The translations under genes and the position numbers were made by a program. This document shows, one piece after another, positions 7,830 through 17,185 of a DNA stretch of 64,000 nt. The stretch is from Palsa-661 sp035535015 (GTDB taxonomy: Bacteria; Actinomycetota; Acidimicrobiia; Acidimicrobiales; UBA8190). Within the stretch, counting starts at the first letter, position 1, and every line of letters starts with the position of its first letter. Under the pieces are notes generated by a model. That model was given only the letters and a program-made list of their open reading frames with translations, searched no databases and was not told the origin of the DNA. The DNA is taken from assembly GCA_035535015.1 (NCBI GenBank), contig DATLQU010000022.1:62001-126000 (forward strand), written 5' to 3'.

Positions 7830-8974
7830 ATCCGATGCAGCGTTCGTCGACGGTTTCCGTCGGCGACACCGACGAGTCCCCGATGATCGGCCGCCCTCCG
7901 GCAGCCGTGCCCCTGCCCGCGGTTGAGGGCGTGATGAGCGCGTCCCAGGTGCAGGAGACGGCCGGCTCGATTGCCGAGGTCCAGCGCCACGACGGCATGA
8001 TCCCCTGGTCCGACGGAGGTCACTGCGACCCGTGGAACCATGTCGAGGCGGCCATGGGCCTGACGGTGGGCGGATTCCACAAAGAAGCGCTCCTGGCCTA
8101 CCAGTGGTTGGCCGACAGCCAGCTGCCCGACGGATCGTGGTTCAACTACTACCTTCCCGGCGTCGGGGTCAAAGACCCCCGGCTCGACACCAACGTGTGC
8201 GCCTACGTGGCCACCGGTGCCTGGCACCACTTCCGGGTGACCGATGACCTGTCCGTGCTCCAGGCGATGTGGCCGATGGTGGAGCGGGCCCTGATCTTCG
8301 TGCTGCGGTGGCAGAAGGACGACGGCAGCGTGCTGTGGTCGGTGGACCCCGACGGCCGGCCCGGGCGCTATCCGCTGTTGACCGGGTCCTCGTCGATCTA
8401 CCACGCCTTGCGCTGCGGGGTGGCCTGTGCCGAAGCACTCGGCCAGGAGCGGCCCGACTGGGAACTGGCCGCCGGACGGCTGGCCCACGTGATCGCTCTC
8501 GTCCCCGACGCCTTCGAGCCCAAGGACGACTTCGCCATGGACTGGTACTACCCGGTTCTCTCCGGGGCGCTCGAAGGGGCGGCCGCCGCGGCCCGGATGC
8601 AATTGTGGTGGGAGACCTTCGTGATGCAAGGGCTCGGGGTGCGATGCGTATCGACCAACTCCTGGGTGACGGCGGCGGAGACGGCCGAATGCGTGCTCGC
8701 CCTCGACGCCGTGGGCCGGAGGTCCGACGCCCTCGATCTGTTCACCTGGGCCCAGGCCCACCGCTGCGAGGACGGGTCGTACTGGACCGGGATCGTCTAC
8801 CCCGAAGAGGTGACATTCCCCCACGCCGAGAGGACCACCTACACCGCCGGTGCCATGATCCTGGCCGCCGACGCGCTGTCGGGGGCATCACCGGCGGCCG
8901 GTTTGTTCCGCGGCGAGTCGTTGCCGAGCGGACTGGACCTCACCGCACCGCGCCCGGAGCCGCGACGCGCCTGA
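7826..8974 (+). CDS. prenyltransferase/squalene-cyclase-fold (alpha/alpha toroid) protein
   Basis: 382 residues with repeated QW-like turns (SQLPDGSWFNYY, KDDGSVLWSV, HRCEDGSYWTGIV) typical of alpha/alpha-barrel proteins annotated as prenyltransferase or squalene oxidase repeat. The catalytic DxDD motif of squalene-hopene cyclases is not evident, so a cyclase reaction should not be assumed. A glucoamylase-like fold is the alternative. It starts at the ATG overlapping the methyltransferase stop. Its last 35 bp overlap, tail to tail, the end of the opposite-strand methyltransferase gene. Confidence 0.7.
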   Translation: MNPMQRSSTVSVGDTDESPMIGRPPAAVPLPAVEGVMSASQVQETAGSIAEVQRHDGMIPWSDGGHCDPWNHVEAAMGLTVGGFHKEALLAYQWLADSQLPDGSWFNYYLPGVGVKDPRLDTNVCAYVATGAWHHFRVTDDLSVLQAMWPMVERALIFVLRWQKDDGSVLWSVDPDGRPGRYPLLTGSSSIYHALRCGVACAEALGQERPDWELAAGRLAHVIALVPDAFEPKDDFAMDWYYPVLSGALEGAAAAARMQLWWETFVMQGLGVRCVSTNSWVTAAETAECVLALDAVGRRSDALDLFTWAQAHRCEDGSYWTGIVYPEEVTFPHAERTTYTAGAMILAADALSGASPAAGLFRGESLPSGLDLTAPRPEPRRA

Positions 8975-9635
8975 GGATCCGCAGAGATCCGCATTCGCCG
9001 TCCTCCACGAATTCTCCTGAGCGGAGCGCCGCGGTCCACAGTTCGAAAGGTGGCCGGCCACCGTCGGCCGGGTCGGGGAAAACGTCGTGGATGGCCAGCC
9101 ACCCGTCGGTGGCCACATGGGGTGCCCAACCGCGGAAGTCGGCCCAGGCCGGAACGGCTCCGTGGCCGCCGTCGATGAAGCAGAAGTCGAGGGGTGTGCG
9201 CCAGTGGGCGGCGATGGTGGGGGAGTCGCCCACCATGCCCACGACCGAGGCGCCGAGGCCGGCCCCGTCGACCGTCCGGCGCCAGAACGGCAGGGTGTCG
9301 ATACGGCCGCTGGTGGCATCGACGACGGTGTCGTCGTGGTGGACCCAGCCGGACTGGTTCTCCTCCGAACCGTGATGGTGGTCGACGCTGAAGAGGACGG
9401 CCCCGGTCGCTTCCGCCGCCGCCCCGAGGTAGACCGTCGACTTACCGCACCAGGCGCCGATCTCCATCAGGGTGGCGGGCGTCGGGGCGGCCCGGCCGGC
9501 CCGTACGGCGGCGTCGCGCAGGGCCAAGCCCTCGGCGTCGGGCATGAAGCCTTTGGCCGCCCGGGCGAGGACCAGCAGAGCCTCGTCTCTCTCGGGACGG
9601 CTGGGACGTGGTGCCATCGATCTGTCGCTCCTCAT
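8940..9635 (-). CDS. class I SAM-dependent methyltransferase (Methyltransf_24/TylF-like)
   Basis: 231 residues. The SAM motif is LMEIGAWCGKSTVYLG, with VDHHHGSEENQ at the motif II position and DFCFIDGGHGAVPAWADFRGW as the acidic post-strand motif, as in the TylF/CmcI group that methylates hydroxyls on sugars or small molecules. The ATG at 9635 overlaps the TGA of the TMEM165-type gene (ATGA), which favours this start over the internal ATG at 9617 despite a better ribosome site for the latter. It is convergent with the prenyltransferase-like gene and probably belongs to the same function. Confidence 0.8.
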   Translation of the reverse strand: MRSDRSMAPRPSRPERDEALLVLARAAKGFMPDAEGLALRDAAVRAGRAAPTPATLMEIGAWCGKSTVYLGAAAEATGAVLFSVDHHHGSEENQSGWVHHDDTVVDATSGRIDTLPFWRRTVDGAGLGASVVGMVGDSPTIAAHWRTPLDFCFIDGGHGAVPAWADFRGWAPHVATDGWLAIHDVFPDPADGGRPPFELWTAALRSGEFVEDGECGSLRILRRVAAPGAVR

Positions 9636-10219
9636 CCTCGAGCTACTTGGACGGCGCTGTAGACGGCGAATCCGGCCAGGACGATACCGGCGATCTTGCG
9701 GATGACGTCGAGGGGCAGGACGCGCAAGAGGGCGCGTCCCCCCACGACGCCGATGCCCATGACGGCGACCAGGGCTGCCGCCGAACCGATGAAGACCGAC
9801 CAGGGCTGGTGGTAATGGGCGGCGAGGTTGGCCGTCAGGATCTGGGTCAGGTCACCGAGCTCGGCCACCACGATGACACCCAGGGTGGCCAGGGCCACGT
9901 GGCGGTCGGTCATGACCACGGCCGCCTCCTTCTCACCCTCCTGGGCGGCCGTGGCTTCCCGGGTGAGCAGGAGATAGAGAGCACCGGCGGCGAAGAGAAC
10001 GGCGACGGCCGTCTCGACGACCCGGTGGGGCAGGAGCTCGATGAGACGGCCGGCACCGACGGCGATGGCGCTGTTCACGACCATGGCCGTGGCCGCCCCG
10101 ATGAAGACGGGCAGGGGCCGGTGCCGGCTGGCCAGGACAATGGTGGCGATCATCGTCTTGTCGGGCAACTCGGCCACGAAGATGATGCCGAAGCTGACGG
10201 CGATGACGGTGATGTCCAT
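9632..10219 (-). CDS. TMEM165/GDT1 family cation transporter
   Basis: Six-helix inner-membrane protein of 195 residues with the internally duplicated UPF0016 signature: helix 1 ELPDKT and helix 4 ELGDLT, variants of the consensus E-x-G-D-(K/R)-(T/S). Family members exchange Mn2+ or Ca2+ for protons and protect against excess Mn2+. The Gly-to-Pro change in the first copy and Lys-to-Leu in the second are mild departures. It is coupled through ATGA to the following methyltransferase gene. Confidence 0.85.
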   Translation of the reverse strand: MDITVIAVSFGIIFVAELPDKTMIATIVLASRHRPLPVFIGAATAMVVNSAIAVGAGRLIELLPHRVVETAVAVLFAAGALYLLLTREATAAQEGEKEAAVVMTDRHVALATLGVIVVAELGDLTQILTANLAAHYHQPWSVFIGSAAALVAVMGIGVVGGRALLRVLPLDVIRKIAGIVLAGFAVYSAVQVARG

Positions 10220-10242
10220 GGTGGCCGGCCCGAGGCGCCGGC

Positions 10243-12843
10243 TCAGGCGGAGAGGCGGGCGACAGCGGCGGTCAGAGTCGACGCCACCTCTGCGAGTCGG
10301 GCGACGAAGGCCTCGTTCACGCCGAGGCGCTCCATGGTTTGGTCGACCGAGCGTTGGCCGGTCGCAATGGGGTGGGAGGCGATGAAGTTCCGCACGTCAT
10401 CGGCGACGGCGTGGTCCCGACAGAGCAGGCGGGCCCCGTCGAGCATGCGGGGGACGATGGTGTCCGGGAACCGGGCCAACACGTCGTCCCAGTTGTCTCT
10501 GAGGCGCACCCAGGTGGCGGGTCCGTGGTCACGGTGGGCCAGGAGCTGTTGGACGACGAACGGGGCGTTCTGGGTGCGGATCTCGGTGCGGGCCAGCTCG
10601 AACAGACGCGCCGCCAGCACCGGATCCCGGAAGGCGACCAGGCTGGAGAGGTAGCGGGACTCCTCTTGCGGTGTGGCCGGGTGGCGGTAGCGCTCGAGGA
10701 AGAGATCGAACTCGGCCGGACCACCGGCGCTGGCCGCCACGGTGACGATGGTCGGTGCCAGATCGGGATCGAGGGCGGGACCACCGTCGATGGCCGCCGC
10801 GTGGCGGGCCACGCATTGCTCTTTGATGGTCTGGTCCTCTCCCACCATCCCGAGGATGCCCACGACCTGGGCGCGCAGGGTAGCCGTCCGCTCGCTCTCT
10901 TTGTCGGCCGGAGTCCATCCGAGGCGGTTGAAGGGGACCCGGAACAGCGCCCGGGTGTAGTCGGCCACGACGGGACGGGTGGCGGCGTCGACGATGTGGT
11001 CGAGGAACCGCAGGGCCCCGCTGACGTGGCCCCAGACGTCGGGGTCCTCCTCGTCTCCCAAAGCCTCGGCCAGAAGGAGGAAGTCCCCGAGTTCGGCGCG
11101 CTGGGCGACGACGGCCGCCCACGTGTCGCCGAGGAGCATGAATCGTTCGAGAGGATCGAACGACCCGATACGGCCGGCCAGTCTCCGGAGGTGATCGGCC
11201 GGGTAGTGGACCCGGTAGAAGCCCGAGGCGCCGGCGTTCACGATGACCACGTCGTCGACGCTGCCCCCGAGGTCGACCGTCTGAGGAGCCGAACCGAGCA
11301 GAAGCCGGGACTCGGCACCGGCGGTGGAGCGCAGGAGGACGGGGATCTTCCAGTTCGAGCCGATGGCACTCGGGCCGGTGGGGGGGGCGAAGGAAAAGGG
11401 TTCCTGGGTCAGGGTGAGAGCACCGGGACCGTCGGCGGGGGCGGCCGAGACGAGGGGAAACCCTCCCTGGAGGATCCAGGTGTCCATGACGTCGCGAACA
11501 GGCTCCCCCGAGGCGGACTCGATGGCGTCCCAGAGGTCGGCCGTCTCGGTGTTGGCGAAGCGATGGGACTCGAGGTAGGTCCGGATGCCGGCGCGGAAGG
11601 TTTCGGCTCCCAGGTACCGCTCGAGCATGCGCAGAACGCTGGCGCCCTTCTGATACGTGAGGACATCGAACATGCCCTGGGCCTCTTCGGGGGGTCCCAC
11701 GGGGTATTCCACCGGCCGCGTGGCGTGAAGGGAATCGGTGGCCATGGCCATCTCGCGTTCCATGCCGAAGGTGACCCAACGCTTCCATTCGGGACGGAAA
11801 TCGTCAGCGCAGAGGAGCTCCATCAAGGTGGCGAAGGCCTCGTTCAACCAGATGCCGTTCCACCACTTCATGGTGACGAGGTCGCCGAACCACATGTGGG
11901 CGATCTCATGGGCGATGACATCGTCGATCCGCTCGAGCTCGAGTCGTGAGGCGCGCTCCGGGTCGACGAGGAGAAGCGCCTCCCGGAAGGTCACGCACCC
12001 CAGGTTCTCCATGGCCCCGAAGGCGAAGTCGGGAATGGCGAGGAGATCGAGCTTTTCGGACGGGTAGTCGATGCCGAACCAGGTGGTGAAGAATTGCAGT
12101 GCGTGCGACGCCGCCTCGAGGGCGAATCCGGTCAAGTCCTCCTTGCCCGGGACATGCACGATGCGGACCGGAACCCCGTCCACGTCGACCGGGTCCGTGG
12201 CCACCAGGTTGCCCACGACGAAGGCGACGAGGTAGGTGGACATGACCATGGTGTCGGCGAAACGCAGGCGGCGGCCGCCGTCGGGAAGAGGGACCTCGGA
12301 CTCCTCGGCCGCGTTGGAGAAAGCGGCGAGACCGGCGGGGACGTCGAGGGTGATGGCGAAGACGGCTTTGCGGTCGGGTTCGTCGAAGCAGGGGAATGCC
12401 CGGCGGGCGTCGGTGGCCTCGAATTGGGTGGTGGCCAGAGTGTGGGTGACGCCCTCGGGATCGGCGTACGTCGACCGGTAGAAGCCGTGGAGCTTGTCGT
12501 TCAGGATCCCGGTGAAGGCGATGGCGACGGTGAGGGGTCCCGGACCCACCGGGGCCGGCAGCGAGAGCACGATCCGCTCCGACGTCTCGTCCACCGAGGC
12601 GGTGGCCGTTGTGGTCGATCCGTCGACGACCACCTCGGCCGAGGTGACGGCCAGTTCGGCGCCGTGAAGGACGATGGAGGCGACCGGTTCGTGGGCGGTG
12701 GCCTCGATACGGACGTCACCGTCGAACGTGGCCGCCTCCAGGTCGGGAGCCAGGCGCAGCTGGTAGCGGTGGGGTTCCACCGTGTACGGCAGCCGGTGGG
12801 CGGCGGAGGGATCGGTCCCGGTGGAGGCCCTGGTGTCGGTCAT
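10243..12843 (-). CDS. pepN: M1-family aminopeptidase N
   Basis: Zinc aminopeptidase of 866 residues that trims N-terminal amino acids from peptides in the cytoplasm. The substrate-anchoring GAMEN motif is at residues 276-280 and the zinc site HEIAH is at 312-316 with the third ligand Glu at 335 (NEAFA). A long C-terminal ERAP1_C-like helical domain follows, as in actinobacterial and puromycin-sensitive enzymes. The start is the ATG at 12843 (MTDTRAS); the upstream extension is Arg-rich and would run into the divergent kinase promoter. Confidence 0.93.
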   Translation of the reverse strand: MTDTRASTGTDPSAAHRLPYTVEPHRYQLRLAPDLEAATFDGDVRIEATAHEPVASIVLHGAELAVTSAEVVVDGSTTTATASVDETSERIVLSLPAPVGPGPLTVAIAFTGILNDKLHGFYRSTYADPEGVTHTLATTQFEATDARRAFPCFDEPDRKAVFAITLDVPAGLAAFSNAAEESEVPLPDGGRRLRFADTMVMSTYLVAFVVGNLVATDPVDVDGVPVRIVHVPGKEDLTGFALEAASHALQFFTTWFGIDYPSEKLDLLAIPDFAFGAMENLGCVTFREALLLVDPERASRLELERIDDVIAHEIAHMWFGDLVTMKWWNGIWLNEAFATLMELLCADDFRPEWKRWVTFGMEREMAMATDSLHATRPVEYPVGPPEEAQGMFDVLTYQKGASVLRMLERYLGAETFRAGIRTYLESHRFANTETADLWDAIESASGEPVRDVMDTWILQGGFPLVSAAPADGPGALTLTQEPFSFAPPTGPSAIGSNWKIPVLLRSTAGAESRLLLGSAPQTVDLGGSVDDVVIVNAGASGFYRVHYPADHLRRLAGRIGSFDPLERFMLLGDTWAAVVAQRAELGDFLLLAEALGDEEDPDVWGHVSGALRFLDHIVDAATRPVVADYTRALFRVPFNRLGWTPADKESERTATLRAQVVGILGMVGEDQTIKEQCVARHAAAIDGGPALDPDLAPTIVTVAASAGGPAEFDLFLERYRHPATPQEESRYLSSLVAFRDPVLAARLFELARTEIRTQNAPFVVQQLLAHRDHGPATWVRLRDNWDDVLARFPDTIVPRMLDGARLLCRDHAVADDVRNFIASHPIATGQRSVDQTMERLGVNEAFVARLAEVASTLTAAVARLSA

Positions 12844-12926
12844 CGGGTGCACGCTACCAACGGCCTCCGGCGCGGCCGCACCGCCGGTGACGGGCCGCGG
12901 CCCCGGGCGCAGTAGGTTCCGGTTCC

Positions 12927-13979
12927 GTGCCCGACATCGATTCCCCATCCACCACCCCGACCCCCGACGGCCGTCGTCTCGATGTCGTCGCCGTGGGCAA
13001 CGCCTTGGTCGACGTGCTGGCCCGTACCACGGACGCCGAGATCGATCGTCTCGGGCTGGTCAAGGGGAGCATGGCGCTCATCGACCTGGTGCAGTCCCAG
13101 TCGGTCTATGCCGCCATGGGTTCCACCGTCGAGGCGTCGGGAGGATCAGCCGCCAATACCGCCGCCGGCGTCGCCGCCCTGGGCGGGAAGGCGGGATACA
13201 TCGGAAAGGTGGCCGACGATCAGCTCGGGGGTGTCTTCCGGCACGACATCACGGCCACGGGTGTAGAGCTGGGCCGGATGTCCCCGCCGGCGCCGTCAGA
13301 GGAACCGGGTGACGAACGGGCCACCGGTCACTGCCTGATCCTCGTCTCCGAGGACGGTGAGAGGACGATGGCCACCCATCTCGGGGTGGCCGGGACCCTC
13401 GGACCCGAGGACCTCGACGAGGATCTGTTGGGTCGGAGCCAGATCGTGTACCTCGAGGGGTACATGTGGGACCAGGCTCCGGCCAAGCTGGCTTTGCGCC
13501 GGGCCATGGAGGTGGCGCACAGTTCCGACGCCCTGGTGGCCCTCACATTGTCCGACTCCTTCTGCGTGACACGGCATCGCCGGGAGTTTCTCGATCTGCT
13601 CCACGGCGAGATCGACGTCCTTTTCGCCAACGAGGAGGAGGTCACCCTTCTCTTCGACGCCTCCAACTTTGACGCGGCGGTGGCGGCCGTCGAAGAGACG
13701 GGCGTTCTCGGCGCCTTGACCCGGGGTGCCGCCGGTTCGGTGGTGGTGGCGGCTTCGGGTCCGCTGGCCGTGGGCGCCGAGCCCGTCGAACACGTCATCG
13801 ACACCACCGGAGCGGGCGACCTCTACGCCGCCGGCTTTCTCCACGGACTCACCCAGGGCTTCGAGCCCGAGCGGTGCGCCCGGTTGGGCGGAGTGTGCGC
13901 CGGCGAGGTGATCTCCCACTTCGGGGCCCGGCCCCAGGCCGACCTGAGGAAGTTGGCGCTCGCCGCCGACCTGTCCTGA
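12927..13979 (+). CDS. PfkB-family carbohydrate/adenosine kinase
   Basis: 350-residue ribokinase-fold kinase beginning with GTG. The N-terminal substrate motif is GNALVDVLARTTD and GGSAANTAAGVAALGGKAGYIGK; the C-terminal ATP/catalytic motif is DTTGAGDLYAAGFLHG, where the Asp of GAGD is the catalytic base. The overall layout resembles bacterial adenosine or sugar kinases with the EGYMWD segment; the substrate is not certain. It is divergent from pepN across an 83-bp spacer. Confidence 0.85.
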   Translation: MPDIDSPSTTPTPDGRRLDVVAVGNALVDVLARTTDAEIDRLGLVKGSMALIDLVQSQSVYAAMGSTVEASGGSAANTAAGVAALGGKAGYIGKVADDQLGGVFRHDITATGVELGRMSPPAPSEEPGDERATGHCLILVSEDGERTMATHLGVAGTLGPEDLDEDLLGRSQIVYLEGYMWDQAPAKLALRRAMEVAHSSDALVALTLSDSFCVTRHRREFLDLLHGEIDVLFANEEEVTLLFDASNFDAAVAAVEETGVLGALTRGAAGSVVVAASGPLAVGAEPVEHVIDTTGAGDLYAAGFLHGLTQGFEPERCARLGGVCAGEVISHFGARPQADLRKLALAADLS

Positions 13980-13996
13980 CGGTCCGACGGCGCCCG

Positions 13997-14614
13997 TCAG
14001 GGACCGTCGTCGCCGGCGACCGGGGGATCAGGAGGCAGGTAGGCCAGTCGCAGGTCGCCCAGGCGGACGAGGACCGAGGCCACCCAGCGGGCCAGTTGGC
14101 CGGCCGGGCCGGCCAGACTGGAGCTGTCCTCCAGGGCTGCTTCGTCGAGACGGATGGTCCCCTGGTAGGAGGTCTCCACGGCGAAGCGGGGTCCGGGTTC
14201 GCCGGGCTCGTGGACCTGCTCGACGACGGGAGCGGCCCGCACCAGGGTGTCGGTGCCGATGGCCGGGCTCTCCTCGGGCAGGCAGGCCAGGACGACGTCG
14301 AGGTCGGGCATGACCGAGAGGCGTTGCAGGCGAAGGGTGATCTCCACCACCACCTCGGGGAGATCTTCCGGTGGTTCTCCGATCGACCACGATCGGTAGG
14401 CACTCTGGCTCCAGGTGGGCCAGTCCACCGAGACGTCGGCTCTCACACGTGGAGGCTTTTCTTCTCCGGGGAGCGAGTACGACGTCTCCCAGGAGACGTC
14501 GCCCAGGAAGACGTCGACCTGAAAGCGCTCTTCCACGGCCTGCCGTTGAAGGAGGGCGTCCTCCAGAGCGTGGCGCGTCTGGGTGATGACGTCCACCAGG
14601 ATGTGGTCGAGCAC
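13997..14614 (-). CDS. hypothetical protein
   Basis: 205 residues from a GTG at 14614. I do not recognise a domain. The frame has strongly GC-rich third positions, and the protein is acidic with no signal peptide or membrane segment, containing ITLRLQRLSVMPDLDVVLACL and a Pro/Asp-rich C-terminus. It is divergent from the glycerophosphodiesterase gene, 23 bp away. Coding bias makes a real gene likely. Confidence 0.6.
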   Translation of the reverse strand: MLDHILVDVITQTRHALEDALLQRQAVEERFQVDVFLGDVSWETSYSLPGEEKPPRVRADVSVDWPTWSQSAYRSWSIGEPPEDLPEVVVEITLRLQRLSVMPDLDVVLACLPEESPAIGTDTLVRAAPVVEQVHEPGEPGPRFAVETSYQGTIRLDEAALEDSSSLAGPAGQLARWVASVLVRLGDLRLAYLPPDPPVAGDDGP

Positions 14615-14637
14615 CTCGGGAGGCTACCTTTGCCGAC

Positions 14638-15510
14638 GTGTCCCCTGTGTCCACCAATCCGTGGCTCGGGCGTCGCGTGATCTCCTACGCCCATCAGGGT
14701 GGCGCCTGGGAGGCTCCCTCCTCCACGCTCTTCGCCGTCCGCCGCGCCCTCGATCTGGGTGCAACAGGCATCGAGCTCGATGTGCACGCCACCGCCGACG
14801 GATATCTGGTGGTGAGCCATGACGGCACCGTGGACCGGACGACCAATGGACAAGGTTCCATTCACAGCCTGTCTCTGGCCGACGTACGGGCGCTCGACAA
14901 CGCGTACTGGTTCGCCCCCGGCGCCGACGTCAGCCCCGGCCTCGACGCCGGCGCGTACCCCTACCGGGGCCGGGCACCGGACGATCGGGAATTCGGCATC
15001 GCCACCCTCGACGAGGTACTGGGTCTTCTGGACGACCATCCCGGGGTGGCGCTCAATCTCGATATCAAAGCCACGGCACCGGCGGTCGAGCCCTACGAAG
15101 AGCGGCTGGCGGCCACGCTGGCCGGTCACGATCACGGTGACCGGGTCATCGTGGCGTCATTCCTCGACGTCGCCTCGGAGGCGTTCCGCGGCTACGCACC
15201 GGAGATGGCCACCTCGGCGGGAACCCTGACCGTGGCCGACTTCTGGAGAGCCTTGGCCGACGGCAGGCAACCGCCGGCTTTGGGGCACGTCGCCCTGCAG
15301 GTGCCGGCGGTCTACGGGGACCAGGTCCTGGTGGACGAGCGGTTCGTCACCGCCGCCCACGAGCAGGGGCTGGCCGTCCACGTGTGGACGATCAACGAGG
15401 AGTCAGAGATGGGGCGACTGCTCGATCTGGGCGTGGACGGGATCATCTCCGACCTGCCCACGACCCTGGTGGCGCTTCTGGAGCAGAGGGACCTGGCCTG
15501 GCGTCCCTGA
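14638..15510 (+). CDS. glycerophosphodiester phosphodiesterase
   Basis: TIM-barrel hydrolase of 290 residues that releases sn-glycerol 3-phosphate from deacylated phospholipids. Family motifs are AHQGGAWEAPSST (usually AHRGG, the catalytic His), GIELDVHATADGYLVVSHD with the metal-binding Glu/Asp and second His, and near the C-terminus VHVWTINEE and VDGIISDLP. The Arg after the first catalytic His is Gln here, a small departure. No signal peptide is seen, so it is probably cytoplasmic. Start GTG at 14638. Confidence 0.88.
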   Translation: MSPVSTNPWLGRRVISYAHQGGAWEAPSSTLFAVRRALDLGATGIELDVHATADGYLVVSHDGTVDRTTNGQGSIHSLSLADVRALDNAYWFAPGADVSPGLDAGAYPYRGRAPDDREFGIATLDEVLGLLDDHPGVALNLDIKATAPAVEPYEERLAATLAGHDHGDRVIVASFLDVASEAFRGYAPEMATSAGTLTVADFWRALADGRQPPALGHVALQVPAVYGDQVLVDERFVTAAHEQGLAVHVWTINEESEMGRLLDLGVDGIISDLPTTLVALLEQRDLAWRP

Positions 15511-15513
15511 GAC

Positions 15514-15532
15514 GGGGCTCGGGACTAGCCCC
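15514..15532. terminator. small inverted repeat between convergent genes
   Basis: GGGGCT, seven-base loop, AGCCCC. It sits directly after the glycerophosphodiesterase stop and overlaps the stop codon of the convergent bL37 gene. The stem is only 6 bp and lacks a T-tract, so termination is uncertain. Confidence 0.3.
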
Positions 15533-15608
15533 GACCGGCGTTGGGTCGCTTGCCGTGATTGGCCTTCTTCTTGGCGCGGATCTTGAGCTTGTTGGTCCGT
15601 TTCGACAT
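15525..15608 (-). CDS. ribosomal protein bL37-like mini-protein
   Basis: 27-residue, very basic protein starting MSKRTNKLKIRAKKKANHGK and ending in RPNAGRG. The NHGKRPN string and the size match the tiny large-subunit protein bL37 found in mycobacterial ribosomes, as far as I recall. Annotation pipelines usually miss it. It lies convergent to the glycerophosphodiesterase gene and divergent from ychF. Confidence 0.65.
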   Translation of the reverse strand: MSKRTNKLKIRAKKKANHGKRPNAGRG

Positions 15609-15692
15609 GGCTTGCCAGGTTACTGCGCTCCGGGGCGGACCGGCGACGGGGGCGGAGGCCGGGCGCGAGCGGGCGAGTAGCGTTACCCGCCG

Positions 15693-16769
15693 ATGGAGCG
15701 TCTCGGTCTGGTGGGTCTGCCCAATGCCGGTAAGACGTCGTTGTTCAATGCCCTGACCGGGGCGAACGCCGCCGTCGCTCCCCATCCCTTCACCACCACC
15801 GAGTCCACGGTCTCCATCGCCCCCCTTCCGGACTCCCGGCTCGACGCCCTGGCGGCGATGAGCGCCAGCAAGAAGATCGTCCATGCCGGGATGGAAGTGG
15901 TCGACATCGCCGGACTGGTGCCGGGTGCTTCCACGGGGGAGGGACTCGGGAACCGCTTCCTGGCCGGCATCCGAGAGGTGGATGCCCTGTGCCTGGTCCT
16001 GCGGGCCTTCGTGAGCGACGAGGCGCCCGGTGATACCGACCCGGTGGAGGCGCTGGCCACGTTGGAGCTCGAGCTCGTGTTGGCCGATGTGGGGACGATC
16101 GAGTCCCAGATCGACAAACGCCGGAAGGCGGCCCGGATCGACAAGAGCCTGGGCGCCGAGGTGGCGGCCATGGAGGCAGCCCACGACGTTTTGTCCGGAG
16201 GCGTGCCGCTGTACCGATCGGGGTTCGATCCCGAGAAGAGGGCGTTGCTGCGGAACTTCTTTCTCCTGACCGACAAGTCCGTCTTGGCCGTCGTGAACCT
16301 CGGTGAGGAGCAACTGGAGAAGGCGGACGCGGTGGTCGGCCCCGTGGTCGAAGAGCTCGGTGGTCACGGCGAAGTGCTCGGCGTCTGCGTCCAGCTCGAG
16401 GCGGAAACGGCCCAGTTGCCCTCGGACCAGCGCACCGAACTGCTCGAGGGGCTCGGCCTCGGCGAAGGAGCCCTTCCCCGCGTGGCCCGGGGGGCGTACC
16501 ACCTGCTCGGCCGGCGGACATTCCTGACCACGGGAGACAAGGAATCGCGTGCTTGGAGCTTCCGGTCCGGAGCCACGGCGCCGGAATGTGCCGGGGTGAT
16601 CCATTCCGATCTGCAGCGAGGATTCATCCGGGCCGAGGTCATCCACTGGGACGAGCTCCTGGAGCTCGGGTCATGGGCCAAGGCCAAGGCGGCCGGCAGG
16701 ATCCGGCTCGAAGGGAAGGACTACCACGTGGCCGACGGCGACGTGCTCGAGATCCGGTTCAACGTCTGA
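15693..16769 (+). CDS. ychF: YchF/OLA1-family redox-regulated NTPase
   Basis: 358-residue P-loop NTPase associated with ribosomes and stress. The P-loop is GLPNAGKTSLFNALTG, switch II is DIAGLVPGASTGEGLG, and a C-terminal TGS-type domain ends DGDVLEIRFNV. The position of the guanine-recognition NKxD motif reads NLGEE, consistent with the relaxed ATP-preferring specificity known for this family. Length is normal. Confidence 0.93.
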   Translation: MERLGLVGLPNAGKTSLFNALTGANAAVAPHPFTTTESTVSIAPLPDSRLDALAAMSASKKIVHAGMEVVDIAGLVPGASTGEGLGNRFLAGIREVDALCLVLRAFVSDEAPGDTDPVEALATLELELVLADVGTIESQIDKRRKAARIDKSLGAEVAAMEAAHDVLSGGVPLYRSGFDPEKRALLRNFFLLTDKSVLAVVNLGEEQLEKADAVVGPVVEELGGHGEVLGVCVQLEAETAQLPSDQRTELLEGLGLGEGALPRVARGAYHLLGRRTFLTTGDKESRAWSFRSGATAPECAGVIHSDLQRGFIRAEVIHWDELLELGSWAKAKAAGRIRLEGKDYHVADGDVLEIRFNV

Positions 16770-16840
16770 GAGCGGTGGACCGTCGGTGACAGCCACAAAA
16801 AGAGCGACGACCACGGCAACAGCGGCGGCGATGACCTGGC

Positions 16841-17185
16841 GTGCGGACGATGTGGCTGCTGCGTGACGGCGAAGTGCTCGCCGCGGCTGAGATGGCTGAT
16901 TCACTGGTCTCACGCAACCGCGGCCTGCTCGGGAAGCAGAGCTACGAAGGTGCCTTCCTCATTCCCCACACGAGCGGGGCGCTGCATGCCTTCGGGATGC
17001 GCTTCGCTCTCGATGTCGCCTTTCTCGACAAGGACCTGGCTGTGGTCGACATCGTTCAGCTCGCCCCCTGGCGGGTGACGCGACCCCGGCGGAGGTGCCG
17101 GACCGTGCTCGAAGCCCAATCCGGAGCCTTTGAGCGTTGGCGCCTGCACCCGGGAGACCGGCTCGAGTTGCACGACAGCCGGTGA
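16841..17185 (+). CDS. DUF192 family protein
   Basis: 114-residue compact beta-barrel protein of the DUF192 family (SNLLGKQ-type core RNRGLLGKQSYEGAFLIP, then HAFGMRFALDVAFLD and VVDIVQLAPWRV). Many members are secreted, but here there is no signal peptide. Start GTG at 16841 (ATG at 16850 is possible). Its TGA overlaps the GTG of rsmI, so the two are coupled. Biochemical role unknown. Confidence 0.85.
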   Translation: MRTMWLLRDGEVLAAAEMADSLVSRNRGLLGKQSYEGAFLIPHTSGALHAFGMRFALDVAFLDKDLAVVDIVQLAPWRVTRPRRRCRTVLEAQSGAFERWRLHPGDRLELHDSR

